Origin: Isoetes taiwanensis
Taxonomy: Eukaryota; Streptophyta; Lycopodiopsida; Isoetales; Isoetaceae
DNA length: 64,000 bases
Direction of reading: 5' to 3'
Assembly (NCBI GenBank): GCA_021234155.1
Contig: JAJEKV010000096.1
Location: 3,843,678-3,907,677, forward strand
Positions within the stretch are counted from its first letter, which is position 1. The number at the start of each line of letters is the position of its first letter. The notes under the pieces were generated by a model. The model made no database searches. It was given only the letters and a program-made list of their open reading frames with translations, and had not been told where the DNA came from. A program made the position numbers and the translations under genes. Below, piece by piece: positions 12,235 through 24,228 of this stretch.

Positions 12235-13056
12235 TGATGGTATAAAGCCTGACAAAGTAACACACCTAAGTGTCCTGAAAGCATGTGGGAGCATTGGTAG
12301 CATAGAGAAGTGCTACTGCTTTCATGAAGGTATCATTGAGATTGGGCTATAATATGATAATGCTGTGGGGAGTACAGCTGTTGACATGTATGTCAAATGT
12401 AAGAACCTGGACGTGGCATACAAGGCTTTTCAAACATTGCCAAATAGAAACCTTATGACTTGGAATGCAATAATTGCTGGATAGCTCAAAATGGCGAAGG
12501 CCTTCTTGCTTTGGATTGCTTTGAAAGCATGCAAAGGGAAGGCACAGATCCAAATGAATACACATTCTCAAGCATTTTAAAAGCACGCAAGAATGTAGCA
12601 GCAGTAGACCTAGGCAGGGGCATCCACAAGACCATCATTAGAAGTGGACTTTGGCCTGATGCTCCTGTAGAAGATGCCCTTATTGATATGTATGCCAATT
12701 TCGGAGTTCTGTTAGAGGCATGTAAAGTCTTTGATAGAATGCATAATAAAAATCTAGTGTCATGGAATTCAATGGTTGCTGGATATGGTCAGCACAAGGA
12801 AGCTGGAATGGCAGTACAATGCTTTGAAGACATGTATCTATGTGGTCTTATTCCAAATGGGACAGCATATATGGTGGTATACTTACTGCATTGCGTCAAG
12901 TGGGGTTTGTCAATGAAGCCCTTTGGTACTTTCAGACTATGAAAGAGTATGGTTGATTAACTCCTGATATGCGTCATATTACATTGCTTGACGAATTTCT
13001 CGGTTATCCATTAGGAGGCGCATTAGCTACAATGAAAATAGATCCTCAATCATTGC

Positions 13057-13859
13057 GCCAAAGCGTACTGAAGAGTCGGGGTAAATGCATGTTCGAGCTC
13101 AATCACGGACTCCAAATCATTGCATTCGTGAGGACCCAAACTCACAACCAACAAAAGACATGCCTTCTTATTTCTAAGCAGCTTTCCTTAGCTTGCAACT
13201 TCCATGTATTTCATGCTATTAAATTCTTAGCAACCTTCATTTTAAAATATCGAGTTCTTCCTTCGTACCCTCAAGAAAATTGATATACAAAACAATTCAC
13301 AGTTCCTAAGTTCTTTTGCACCCCACTCCTCCTCTTACTTCTCTATTTGAATTCTTCATACATTACTTCCTATGTTATCAAGTATCAAATACTCCATGCT
13401 ATTAATAAACTCATGGTATCAAGTACTCTATTGTCTAAGTAGCAACTTGAATCGATTGTCAAAACATGACTTTGAACTATGATTTAAGTCACTTCACAAA
13501 ACATGAATTTCCATTCTCTCCTCTATTAGACTTCTCCTTATGCTTTTGCCATCCTTGTTCCATACCGAGCACCACAGACCAATACGTTACACTCAAACCC
13601 CAATGTCCATGTGTCCAGTTGGATCCTAGTCTAAGAGGAGCTCAACATCTAAGGAGGAGTTAGTGATGCAAATGGGTACAATCATCTTCACAAAATGACA
13701 ATGTTCTAAAATAGCAATTTTGATTGATTATAAAAACATAACTTTCAAGTATGATTTAAGCCACCTCAACCTCCGGCCATGGAGGGCAACCCTCCGTGCG
13801 CAGCACCTTGTTCTTTATATTTTTTAAGTGCAATGAAGACATCTTGAGAAGATATTGTA
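13057..13859. other. no recognised gene
   Basis: Short frames only. After the final PPR-like residues the DNA is unremarkable, moderately AT-rich and without clear repeats until the large hairpin at 13860. Confidence 0.5.
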
Positions 13860-13978
13860 TAGGGGAATGGAGGTTGGGACTCCATTCCCGGTTTTGCAGG
13901 TGGGGTCCCGCGACCGGCGTTAGGCGGGAGCGGGTCACCTGCAAAACCAGGAATGGAGGACCAACCTCCATTCCCCTA
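13860..13978. repeat. long inverted repeat (43-bp arms)
   Basis: The left arm 13860-13902 begins TAGGGGAATGGAGGTTGG and the right arm 13936-13978 is its reverse complement with only three mismatches. They enclose a 33-nt GC-rich spacer. The arms end in TAGGGG/CCCCTA. This is the size and form of a MITE or foldback element, or a strong small-RNA hairpin source. No target duplication is obvious. Confidence 0.8.
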
Positions 13979-15238
13979 CAAAATAGAAATAGGGGAGTGG
14001 TTCAGAGATTCGGCAAAACTAGAGGCTTCGAAGCATAACAGAAGCAAAAACAGATTCGGCTAAAACAGAGTTCTTGCAAAAGCAAAGGATCTGAAACAGA
14101 AGCTCTGGCAAACACAGGGGATTTAAAACAGAGCATTCGACAAAAACAGAGAATCCGGCACTGATTCTTTTGCATAGCTCTAGAAGATGAAATCTTGCCG
14201 AGTTTTACCTGCAGAGTTTTATCTGCATTCAGCTGGAGCATTTTCGAAGATGAAATCCGGCATTGTCTAGAATTGTCATCCTTGTTATCAATGCTCAAAA
14301 ATTGTTTATATTATCATTTATTGTCTCTATGACTTTATGCAAAACCCAAAGATTCAGTTAAAACGAAGGTTGCATATGCTCAACCCTAGTGTCCCTATGA
14401 TATCGTAAGAATGCAGTCAATCTATCCCAAAATATCTTAAAACCACTTGCCTGGTGCACCATATACGAAACCTTCTAAATAAATTTGCAAGGGTTTGCTT
14501 TCTCTATTGTTTATGTGCTATAAACTAGAGTTGTAAGTTTTTTGTAAAAGAAACCATTGTTTTGTACATCTTTCTATGCTTCAGGGCAACAATGCAGGTG
14601 GAATTCCAGGCAACAGAGCGGCCTCCATTTGCAGAGCAGACCAATTTTGGGGAGCCATGGTTTGGTAGAATATCGACATAAGGCCCCTGCTTTGGAGTCT
14701 CCAAACTGAGGGCTCTGTTCTGCTCTGCTCTGAGCGAACTGAGGGCTCTGCTTTGGGAATCAACGAGGCCTCTGTTTTGGGGCTTGCGAATTAGGGCCAT
14801 GGGCCTTACAAATCATAGTAGACAGGCTTCATATCCAAGCCTTCTTATACTTCCTCTTGTTGATAAAACAGGGGATTATACCTTAAATTGGAGCTTTCAT
14901 TCGAATTCCTTAGTTTGTGAACAAAATTTCAAGCCTCAAAATCTGGTTAATCTGGAAAGGGATGGGCCTCAAAAACTTCAGAGACTTGTTTTTATCCATA
15001 GCCATTTTGCCAGAGCAATCCCTACAGAGTTTCGTCCATCAAAAAGCTCATCCATATAACAAAATGGCCATTTATATATTGTACAGATTACTTACTCCAT
15101 AGCATTTTATCTATCAACCTGTGAGACTGCCGACAAAGAACATGTATGTAGATGTGCACGACAGAGCAAAGCTCAGACTCCAAGAACATAGTAAACAGCA
15201 GGCTGCCATAGCTTCGCATTACTCCGCCTATAGATTGT
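13979..15238. other. no recognised gene left of the LINE
   Basis: The stretch contains repeated AAACAGAG-type phrases (14035-14150) and several CTCTG-rich phrases (14590-14790). Frames of 60-98 codons occur on both strands but do not resemble any family. The LINE coding homology starts abruptly at about 15240 and nothing upstream reads as endonuclease or N-terminal reverse transcriptase. Confidence 0.45.
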
Positions 15239-16293
15239 AGACTGTAGAAGGGGTGTCAGACAAGGCTGTCCATTGGCCCCCTATCTTTTTCTCATAGTTG
15301 CAGAAATGGTGACCAGACTTGCCAACAGGTTACATGAGCAGCAGAAGATCAAATGCTTGGAATTACCACAGGAGGGAGGCCCCTTCATTCTTATGCAGTA
15401 TGCTGATGATACATTTGCCTTTCTAAAGGCAGATGATGATAGCCTCAAAAACTTTATTTCTGCCCTGGAGCTATTTGGGGATGCTTCTGGAGTCAGATTA
15501 AATAAAGCAAAATCTGCCATTATCCTGGAATCTGATTTGACAGAAATACAGGGCATCAAAATCATTGGTAACACTCAGGCTACCAAGATTTTAGGGATTC
15601 CAATCTCTCTGAATATGTCAATCCATGGCTTATGGGATTCTATTGTTACTAGAATCAAGAAAAGGTTGCTTCTGTACCCCTCCACACTCTCACTAGCAGG
15701 GAGAGTTGAAATAGCAAATTCTGTCATAGCCAGCACTCATGTTTTCTTCTCTTCAGCAATGATTGCTGACAAAGCCTCCTACAAATGTATAGAAGTGGCT
15801 ATAAGGAAGTTTATTTGGCAAGGAGCTCATAAAGTTGCCTGGACAGATTTAATCAAACCAAAGAAAGATGGAGGATTAGGTTGCAAAGATTTGTTCACCC
15901 AAGCTCAAGCTCTAGTAGCTAAGATGATCTGGAGGGCAATCTACTCCACAAACCCCTCTCCTGCTCTAAAGTTAGTCCAATACTGGGTTAGAGAATCCCA
16001 TCCAGTTGGCAGCTCAACAATCAAACATCAATTACCAGACTCTGCCTTTTTTCAATTCTCCCCTAAAGCAGGTACTTCAGTGATCATGAGGAGGATGATA
16101 ACTGCTTGGAATGAAGCTGCTCTATGTTTGGACCTCGAAGTTGACTCGGATGCCGCCAGGTCAATCTTTTCTGGCATCCTTGCTTTGTTGAGGAGGAAAA
16201 TGGTTGTATGGCTTTCAAACATCCTCAAAAATATATGCAATGGTATAGGGCTGGAATTAGGTATGTTGCAGACCTAAGAATAGAAAACAGATG
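15239..16293 (+). mobile_element. L1-type LINE, left part: reverse transcriptase C-terminal half
   Basis: Non-LTR retrotransposon pol copies its own RNA at nicked chromosomal DNA. The frame opens within the palm at RRGVRQGCPLAPYLF, reaches the catalytic YADD near 15400-15412, then LGIPI, a SLAGRVEIANSVI helix and FIWQGAHKVAWTDLIKPKKD, all typical of plant L1/LINE pol. The frame ends at 16277, but the adjacent frame continues with QWYRAGIRYVADLRIENR up to the insertion site at 16293. The endonuclease and fingers are missing, so this copy is 5'-truncated. The rest of the protein lies 27 kb away at 43132, beyond the nested chromovirus. Confidence 0.9.
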
Positions 16294-17555
16294 TGTGACG
16301 TCCCCTACTCATTATCACGATTTGCACTCACCGTATACAAACAGGAGTTCATCCCCATACCGGCTCCATGCTAATCTGGGGCCCTTCACATGACCTTTGC
16401 AAGCGTGGCGGGTGCGATTGGGGAAGAGTGAAGGGGTCATTACCCGTCTCCCTCGGGGGCCTACCTAGGCTGCGGAAGCGTAAACATACATGTCGATAGC
16501 ACATACATCAACATCATATGACCATCACGAAGGATGGTCCTCCACATATCTGCATCGACAAAGATCAGCACATCACATAGGGAATCCTACCCAAGGCTCG
16601 GACTCAAAGGGATGACCAGGCGGCTTAGGTCTCGAGTTCATTGCGCAGAGAATTCATGACAATGGATTTGGGGCATATGAACATGGCTTAGGGTTGTCCA
16701 CTCCATCCGCCCCTCACCTGCACACTTTGCGAGTGGGCTGAAAAGTGTCGGGACATTTGTAGCCAGCGGGATGCATAGCCAAAAGGGCTATTCACGGGCT
16801 CATCCTCCCGATTCCAGATGGGGCGGTAGGGATCACTCCCTCCGAGAGATCTACATCTTGACTCAAGGTGACTAGAGGGCCTTTGCCCGTATCAGGCCTG
16901 GACCCGGAAAGTGAACACCACTTCGCGGGTGCGAGCCCATGCCTTGCCCACACACGGTGGCAAGCCATTGGACCTAGTCACAATGATCCCGGGTGGGCTT
17001 TACACACGGAGGGATCGTTCAAGAGTCGGGACATGAACCTCTTTCTCGGCCCGGTCGGCCCCTTCACCCACATCCCGGTGTGGCTCTTGTGCAGGCGAGA
17101 TCTCACGGTGTGCTAGAGAGGCTACTCTAGGAGCATCAACTACAAAGCTTTAGGTCTCTACCCCCCTTCCCAATACAAGGAGTTCATAGAGATACATCAT
17201 CCATATACTTCACAGAGAACTAAAGAACTAGATCTAATCTACAACATAGAGTTAGGTTCTTTAGTTAGAATCTGCTATCTAGAGATCTAGAGAGCTGCTA
17301 TGGGCAATCTAAGAGGCTAAACCTCACGATTCTATGGTGAAATAGGGTTTAGACTATCTAATTGGCTCAATACCTGATCCTTGAGGGGCTCCTCCTGACC
17401 TGAGCTCGACCATCCTGCTGAAACGCTCGAATCAAGGGAAACTAAGGATGCAATTCTCCCAGGCAGAGTCTGGGAGGCGGTTTTGGCTGTTGAGGCAGCC
17501 AAAACAGAGTTCTAAAACCCTAGAATCGAAAATGGGCAAGTTAGGGTTTCCCACC

Positions 17556-17563
17556 CTATATAG
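17556..17563 (-). promoter_or_regulatory. LTR TATA box (3' LTR)
   Basis: CTATATAG within CCCTTGTCTATATAGGG on the minus strand, repeated identically in the other LTR at 42697-42704. Its place, about 430 bp from the LTR's upstream end, fits a U3 promoter. Confidence 0.6.
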
Positions 17564-17643
17564 ACAAGGGGGTTGGTTAGGGTTTCCAATTATCCCCTTT
17601 TGGCATGTGGGATAATTGGCAATGGGCCCACTTGCCTTTAAGG

Positions 17644-17870
17644 CTAGGTGGCCAAATGTGCCCACATGGAAATGTGTGCACCCAAATGTGCCCACATGGA
17701 AATGTGTGCACATTAATGAATGTGTACATTGGAAAATGTGCACATTAATTGCACCTATGGGTGTGGCCCACTTGGCATGAAGTGGCCATATGGGAAAATG
17801 TGCATCTAAATGAATGTGCACATTGTTTAATGTGCACATTAATAAATGCGCACTCCTTGCACGTTGCCCC
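17644..17870 (-). promoter_or_regulatory. array of TGTGCACATT motifs in LTR U3
   Basis: Variants of AAATGTGCCCAC, AAATGTGTGCAC and AATGTGCACATTAAT recur about ten times just upstream (in minus orientation) of the TATA box. The core TGTGCACA is palindromic. The same array is in the other LTR (about 42784-43003). The position suggests upstream activating sites. Confidence 0.5.
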
Positions 17871-17987
17871 CTAGGGCTACTAGCCTAGCTACACGTTGGC
17901 GTACACGTCAGTCGGGGTGGCGTGTGCGGCGTGTGACGGCGGTATAGTATCGTCACGGGCGTATCTTTTGTCTTTGGAAACGTCACA

Positions 17988-17997
17988 TTCTCCCCTT
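17988..17997 (-). promoter_or_regulatory. polypurine tract
   Basis: On the minus strand AAGGGGAGAA lies directly next to the start of the 3' LTR (TGTGACGT). This is the place and composition expected for the plus-strand primer of LTR retrotransposon reverse transcription, and it fixes the element's orientation. Confidence 0.85.
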
Positions 17998-18839
17998 GAA
18001 ATGATCTTTGTCGCGGCATCGGTGGGTCTCCACCTTGGGATCATCTAACACGCAATCAGCGATACATCGATAACTACTATAATCCTTACACATTTATTAA
18101 GATTACCTTAAGGTAATATTTTTATGACATTATCACATCATTATATTATGAAACAACTTATCAATTCATAACATCACTAAAAGCGGGTTACTCCATAATT
18201 CACTTAACATGACAATTAAGTTTATCAAAATTTAAAATTAGCTTGGGGTACTCTTCATTTCCTTGCAACACATTCCAACAAAATTTGTGTTGCAAGTCTT
18301 CTTCTTCGACCTCCTTGCCCTCGGAGGCGCTCTATTGGCTGTGGTCGACACTACGTTAGTACCATTTAATTATTAATAAAATTTTGGTTATATGGTGACC
18401 ACCCACCTATCTACATGGATGCATGGCTAATCTCCGTAGGAAGAGGGTGAATCTTCCATTATGGCCCGTGGAAGCGGCGCCTATATGCCTATATGCGCTC
18501 ATGCCTACACCCTAGTTGCCCGGTGTGGAGGATAGGTCCTTCAGGTATATGGGCGTGAAGGGCTGATTCCTCCTATCAAAGCACATATGGGGCTAGAGGT
18601 GCTTTTTATATCGTGCATTCCTCAATGACCTCCCTTTCTCTCGAGGGTGCGTCTGCTTACGTGGGACCAGTAGACTTTCTAATCTACCTTCCACTTCGCC
18701 CAAAGCGAAAATGCGGTCATGCCTACATTGACATTACACCCGCCCTAGAGATCACCAGTAGTGGTCCCATCGCCGGTAACGCGCATGCGACCCATACTAA
18801 GCATAGGTTGCATGCATAGATTAATCTTAACTACACAGA
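17998..18839 (-). other. chromovirus 3' non-coding region
   Basis: Lies between the end of pol and the polypurine tract. No frame or repeat of note; the one plus-strand frame (18613-18819) is not family-like. Confidence 0.5.
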
Positions 18840-20415
18840 ATTAACCTACACAAATCGACATGCACGGCGATTTCTTCGGAGATGACCTTGTCGTCCCATT
18901 GCTCCATAAGCGTGGGTCTTTGCTTCACTAAATCTTTCTTAAGTACCCGTGGCGTCTTCCAGCGGTAAGTGTTTCCCTTGACCAAATATTGGAGGAATTA
19001 CGATCTCCTCGTTTTCTTGAAAGCTTTATCAAGAATCAGTGCGGAACTATTTCAATTTGCTCCTCGTCATTTCCAACAACGTTGGAGTGTCCAAGACTTC
19101 ATCACGGATTTGGGTATGCTTCTTCAACAAACTCCGTGGAAGACCTTATGAATCTTTAGGTGTCTTTGGCAAGTCTAGCTTGTAGGATTGATTACCTACT
19201 CTCTTGACTATTGAAAGTTCGGCCCACCTTGGAGCAAGCTTCTTGCAATTCCCGATCTGAGCCGCTGCTTCACCTTGATCTTGAGCCAAACATCATCTCC
19301 AACTTTGAACTCTCTTCTTTGTTCGATGCTTGTCGTGATGCTCTTGACGACATCTTTAGCGCCGGTGAGATACCCTCGAACTTCTTCCACAAGGCTGCGC
19401 ATATCGGCCAACATCTGGCTGCGAAACTTCCACTTTTGACGGGGTTGTGCCAAGTTAATGCGGGTTAGGCAGCGATGGCCGTAATTGATCATAAGCGGCG
19501 ACATTTGGGATGATTCTGTTTGGTGCTATTGTATGCAAACTCCACCAAGTGAATAAATTCTTCCCACATACTTTGCTTATTCGGACATAGTTTCATAGCA
19601 TGTCCTCTAAAATCTGTTGGTCGCTCCGTTTGGCCATCCGTCTGCGGATGATACGCCCGATGCTCATGGATAGCCCGTGCGGATTGTCGCAAAGAGGTCT
19701 TGCCAAAAAAGCTCATGAACATCGGATCACATGGGATATAATCTCCCTTGGCATGCCATGAAGCACGAAGATCTCTTTGGTGAAGAGCTTTCTTTGTATC
19801 CATATTTGTATACGTGGTTACGCAAGGCCGCGAAATGTGCTATTTTCGACAATTTGTCGACTACTACCATCAAAGCGTCTTTCCCTCTTGCGGTCCTTGG
19901 GGCCACGTGATAAAATCCATGCTAATCACCTCCCACTTGGCGTTTGGCACCGCTAATGGCTCGGGCCCACGGGCCGGGGCTGCTCCGCCTTTTGTCTGGC
20001 GACATAGGCTGGCATTCCTTGATGTAGCGAGCTATCTGTTTCTTCATTCTGGCCAATAGTAGGCTGCTGCGCTTTTGAAATATGTTTTCATGAATCGCAT
20101 GGCCGGCTATTGGGAACATTGTGCGTGTCGTGGAGGATCAATTTCCTTACACGATGATTGGTGCGCACAACTTGTTCTTATGGTATAACGGGTTGCCTTC
20201 CTTCTTATAATGTTTAAAGGCTTCCCGCTCCTTATCATTTCTAGCCTCTCTAGAAGCGGCTTGCCCACACTTCCTTGAAATCCACATCCGTTGGCAAGGA
20301 CTCTTCGATCTTCTTACCAAAAGTCATTTGGAGATTCGAAATTGCATTGCAATGCACTCTAGTTGTCGGGGGATGCCTTGAAAAGTGGCGTCGCTACCAC
20401 ATTGAGCTTCCCGGC
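18840..20415 (-). pseudogene. chromovirus integrase and chromodomain-like tail
   Basis: Integrase inserts the cDNA copy. Reading down the minus strand: a connection segment after RNase H (HPPTTRVHCNAISNLQMTFG, about 20290-20370), then an HHCC-type N-terminus (LILHDTHN, then AGHAIHENIF, then MKKQIARYIKEC, 20040-20130). Core blocks follow: MVVVDKLSKIAHF near 19850, AYHPQTDGQTER near 19640 and EFAYNSTKQNHP near 19520. The GPY-side region (VGDDVWLKIK near 19260) comes next. At 18865-18990 pieces read KGKHLPLEDAT and LVKQRPTLMEQWDDK, the degraded end of a chromodomain as in chromoviruses. Several frameshifts and stops break it; some may be consensus errors. Confidence 0.85.
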
Positions 20416-20896
20416 TTGTGGGTGCAAAATCGGTCTTGGGTAGCAGAAATCACCCGTCCGGACGCCGCTTACAAGTGCTTAAAATCGGTGTGTTTTAAAC
20501 CACGGCGTGCGTGATTGAAATATTGACATGTAGGGTCTTGGCGGCAGATCAAATGGGTGAGAGAATCATGAACATGTTTGGTGCGGAAACATGAATGCAC
20601 GTAGCCCGCCATATTCTGGATGGCGAGGCTAACCCATCTTAATTCAAGCAAAATGGAGGGACTAATTGTTTCCAAAATTGCACGAACGAAATTCAACAAT
20701 TTGCCCTCAACAATTCAACAATACGAGAAATCAGGGATAGATGAAACCCAATTCCTCTCCCGTTCAATTCTGAGCCATTGATGCGACAAAGGAAGAGATC
20801 GAGGCGAGAGATTATATGCTGCAAAAGGTAGCAATGAAGAAGAATTCCCCTTCTAAAGATTAAGCCTTCAAAGGCGAATAAGAAATTGAGGCCCGA

Positions 20897-22881
20897 GTGG
20901 CCAGCGGAATAAGAGAAATTTCAGGAGAAATTTATGAAGTATTCAACCAAATCGGTACAAATGTTGATGACAATGACAAAGGCCGCATCCTTGGCGGTCT
21001 TCTTTGGAGGGCAAGGGATTTACCAATTGCTTCTATAAAGAAATCTAAGCGGGTTACTATGGCCGAGCAAATGGTGAAGAATTTGAAGGAAACAATGCAA
21101 GAACATAAGTTTGAGAGGAATTATGACATGCCGTGCAAGGAAGTCCACACCGATAATGGCGGCCCGGCGGTACAAATGGTGTCAAGCCATTGAATCAGCG
21201 AGAAGTGGCAGTTGCTCGGCATCGGAAAAACAATTTCAAATGCTTTTCAAAGAAGGGTGCAAGCTAACAAGGGGAAGGACCTTGGTCAATGTTGAGGAGG
21301 AGGAAAGCGGATGGATAGCATGTTAGATCACAATAGAGAAAATTTTGTTATCAAGTTGGGCCGAGAAAATACAAGAGTTTCTCCATACAAGAAAAGGCGT
21401 GAGGAAGTATGTATCGAGAGAGGCGGGAATAAAGATGGAACATCAATTCACCTTCTTGAAGTCATTAAGTAAGTATTCATCCTATATTGTAGTGTTCATT
21501 ATATGTAGCATTTATTTGGCATTCACGATTTCCCTGCGGTTGCAATTCTACCTCGGGTTTAGAGATGAGAATCCTCATATCAAAATTGCATTCTGAGACT
21601 TTTGAGAAGGTTGAAACCTAGTTTTGTAAGGGAGGATCGTGAGAGGCATACATCTTTGTTGCATTTACCACTTGAAATTTGAATACATCATGCAAGGATT
21701 GAGCGTCTTTGAGAAAATCGGGTGGAGTTCATGACAATTGCAAGCTGCCTTTGTGAGATTTGTGGCCCTGGCCGAGAATGTGCAGCCAAAGGAGCATACA
21801 ATCAAGTGTACCGGTGATTTATGGAGACAAGTGGTGCTGCGACAAAGGTGATGATGAGGAGTGGTTTGATCATAGCGCTTGATGTTGGCGTGTAAAAAAT
21901 GTGGGTTGGATAGAATTAGAAAATGTCCACGGGGAAATGGATGGTACGGGTTCGGTACTAGTTAATTGGAAGACATTTGAAAAGCAACTGTGGACCGGGG
22001 CCGGAGAGAATTGAGGGGGATCAAGAAAGGCTTTGAGGTACAAACTGTCTTGAGATTAGTCTGAGAGGACGAAGTCCCAAAAGAATTTCAAGAGGAAGTG
22101 AAGAAGGTAATATCAGATTTTGTTCCACACAATTACATAGCACATTGGCGGGCCAATCGGTTTAAGCGGTGTGTGTCATCATTTCGGAAGATACAATTGT
22201 ATACCATTATTGACTTTCTGAGAAAATTACGACATCAAGATCGAGAATGAGCCCAGTCAATGCAGCGGCATCTGGACCAAGTTTCTATACTTGTTCACAT
22301 AACATATAGGCATGACAAAAGTCTTGATATTCTGTTTCTGTCGGAATGAGAAGAAAGGCTGTCAAAGAAAAAACGAGAAGGTTGGGCGGTCGGGGAATAG
22401 ACTCAACAACGGTAGGAAGATCATAAAAGAGACTCACTTTTACATTTCGATGATAAAGTGCATGACTCATTATTTGTGGAACAACGCCTCTGAAGCATGT
22501 TGCATGGCTTAAGGAGCGAGGAAATAGAGTATGAGAAGCATTGGTTTTGGAGTGATGGCTGCTCATCACAATTCAAGTCGGGGAAAACCTTTTTTTTCTT
22601 AGGCGGGTACTTCACAATCAATGACAAAGGAAATAGTGTGGAACTACTTTGCCCTTGCTCATGGTAAAGGTGAACATGATGGTGCAGTCTTTGTTATCAA
22701 AAGGCTGATTCTAAGTAAGGAACAACTCAAACCCAATGGTGTGCAAGCGAGGCATGCTAAAGATATTGTAAAATTTACGTGTACATATTTGATGAGTCTA
22801 CCGGTCGATAAAGCAGATGAGATCAAAAGATATTTTTGGGAAATTGAACTTCTTTGTTGTGGCAAACATGGAAGAATATGA
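20897..22881 (+). pseudogene. broken DDE-like transposase
   Basis: Blocks in order, in changing frames: CIYHLKFEYIMQGL (about 21660-21700), a segment after CTGDLW near 21815, the first acidic motif IIDF then SENYDIKIENEP (about 22207-22260), the second motif FWSDGCSSQFKSGKTFFFL (about 22549-22600) and WNYFALAHGKGEHDGA with a following KRLI helix (22639-22720). This IIDFSENY / SDG-SSQFK / HGKG--DG order is that of an RNase-H-fold transposase found in many eukaryotic genomes, which would cut and paste the element through its TIRs. At least four frame breaks make this copy dead. The upstream frame 20897-21193 may be its N-terminus but has no recognisable motif. Confidence 0.6.
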
Positions 22882-23049
22882 AATTGAAACACTCAAAGGC
22901 ACAAAGAAGATTCAACTTTATCAGACTGTCGTGAGGACTAGACCAAGCAGGCTTGCTCATAGATGCACATCATGTTTACGCTTTCGTTTTGCATGGATCA
23001 TAATTGGGACTCTGCATCAATCTCTGGTAGATTTGGAAAGTGGGAGGTA

Positions 23050-24197
23050 ATGCTTGACTTAAAAACCGAGGAGTTGAGAAGAAAAAAGGAGACTCTTGAA
23101 CAAGCCAATGAATGGATCAGTAATTTGGTAGAGGTAGGTGACAATTTTGCGGTGAATCTTTGAGGTAGACAATTGAGGAGGGTGTGGACTTCTACATCCT
23201 CAAGTGCCTGAGAACCCAAATGCACACTTGAAGATTCATACAAAGATGGATGGGGGCAAAAAATTTGGAGTGCATGAGGTTATCTTAAGTGGATTGTATT
23301 ATCAATTCATGGGTAATTTCAAGTATATGTTGCTCACTAAACAACCAAACCTCAGGTCCCTGACCATGTGGTAAGATATCCTAAAATTGATATGGAAAAA
23401 ATAGAAGGCCTGAGACATATGCAATTTCACAGGAGACCCATGAAAAAATTATGGCCGATCTCCCAATAACAATGTAATTCTTTGACACTTAACCAAATTG
23501 ATGGCATTCTTTTCAAGTGATTTGTTGTTCCGGCACCTAAGCACGTAAGCACACATTTGTATATATATTAATAATAGTGAGGATGCACAAAGGGTGGTGT
23601 GCATGGACACGTACTTTGAAATGAAGATTGAATTGTTGTTTAGAATGTACATTTGTGACATTGGAATAACATTCAATTATTTATTTTGATACCATCACTA
23701 TCCCAACATTCTTGGCAAAATTATATTGTAAAGGCATTTCCTCGATGTGACATGTGTCAATTCAATGGTCGTCTGCAATTATTTAAGCACAGTTGCAATT
23801 AATTGTTACGGCGTGTGAGGTTTTTCATTATCTTGTGGCGCCTAAGCATAGGATTTAAGCACTAGGCCCCTAATCATAGGATTTCAGCTCTTCTTCGCCC
23901 TCCGCTACCGCCTTAAGCCCGAATCCGTTTCAATTAAGCCTCACGCTCGTTTATTTGCAATGGCCTGCATGTGGAAACCAAGCACCAGTATGTGCTTAAA
24001 CAAGTGCGAAGATCGCGGATGTAAAGCTCCATAATACAAGGGGCCTACTTCTTCGAGCGGTTCAGCCGGATTCAAACGGAGACAGAAGATCGAGGAGGAA
24101 GAAAGAAGGTATTATCTTGTTTTGCATTTTTTTGTTTTGTTTTCTTTTTCTAACATTCTTGTTTACGAAGTGGAGGCGGGAAGTGGGGCAGGAAGTG

Positions 24198-24228
<31 letters not shown>

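Larger units (their letters stand above)
11391..13056 (+). pseudogene. decayed PPR gene split by a Helitron-like insert
   Basis: The left part (11391-11497) reads one PPR unit: an NGLFIYC-like start, then CGNIKDACHLF and NTISWSAMIA. After about 735 bp of unrelated DNA the unit resumes at 12238 with GIKPDKVTHLSVLKACGS, then VDMYVKCKNLDVAYKAF and NLMTWNAIIAG. A frameshift leads into the longest open part (12460-12942) with DCFESMQREGTDPNEYTFSS, DALIDMYANFGVLLEACKVF, NLVSWNSMVAGYGQH and CFEDMYLCGLIPNG. A last frameshift gives EALWYFQTMKEYG and TPDMRHITLLDEFLG, the usual unit near a PPR protein's end. No DYW domain follows. In-frame stops at 12350 and 12481 and two frameshifts confirm inactivity. 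Confidence 0.88.
16294..17987 (-). repeat. chromovirus 3' LTR (1694 bp)
   Basis: Matches 39558-43126 once the solo LTR is removed. The AT-rich half (about 17160-17880) is almost identical to the other copy, while the GC-rich half (16294-17160) shows many 1-3 base indels. It carries a minus-strand TATA box at 17556-17563 and a cluster of TGTGCACATT-type motifs at 17644-17870. Short minus-strand frames here (17432-17839) come from these repeats and are not genes. Confidence 0.93.

Noticed and set aside
14520-14800. Possible continuation of the LINE upstream of 15239
   Set aside because: CTCTG-rich phrases only; no endonuclease or RT finger motif, and no duplication matching the sequence after the LINE poly-A (CAAGATACACAAC).
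17432-17839. Minus-strand 135-codon frame with His/Cys repeats, also at 42621-42980
   Set aside because: It lies in the LTR and its repeats are the TGTGCACATT motif array; it is not a protein gene.
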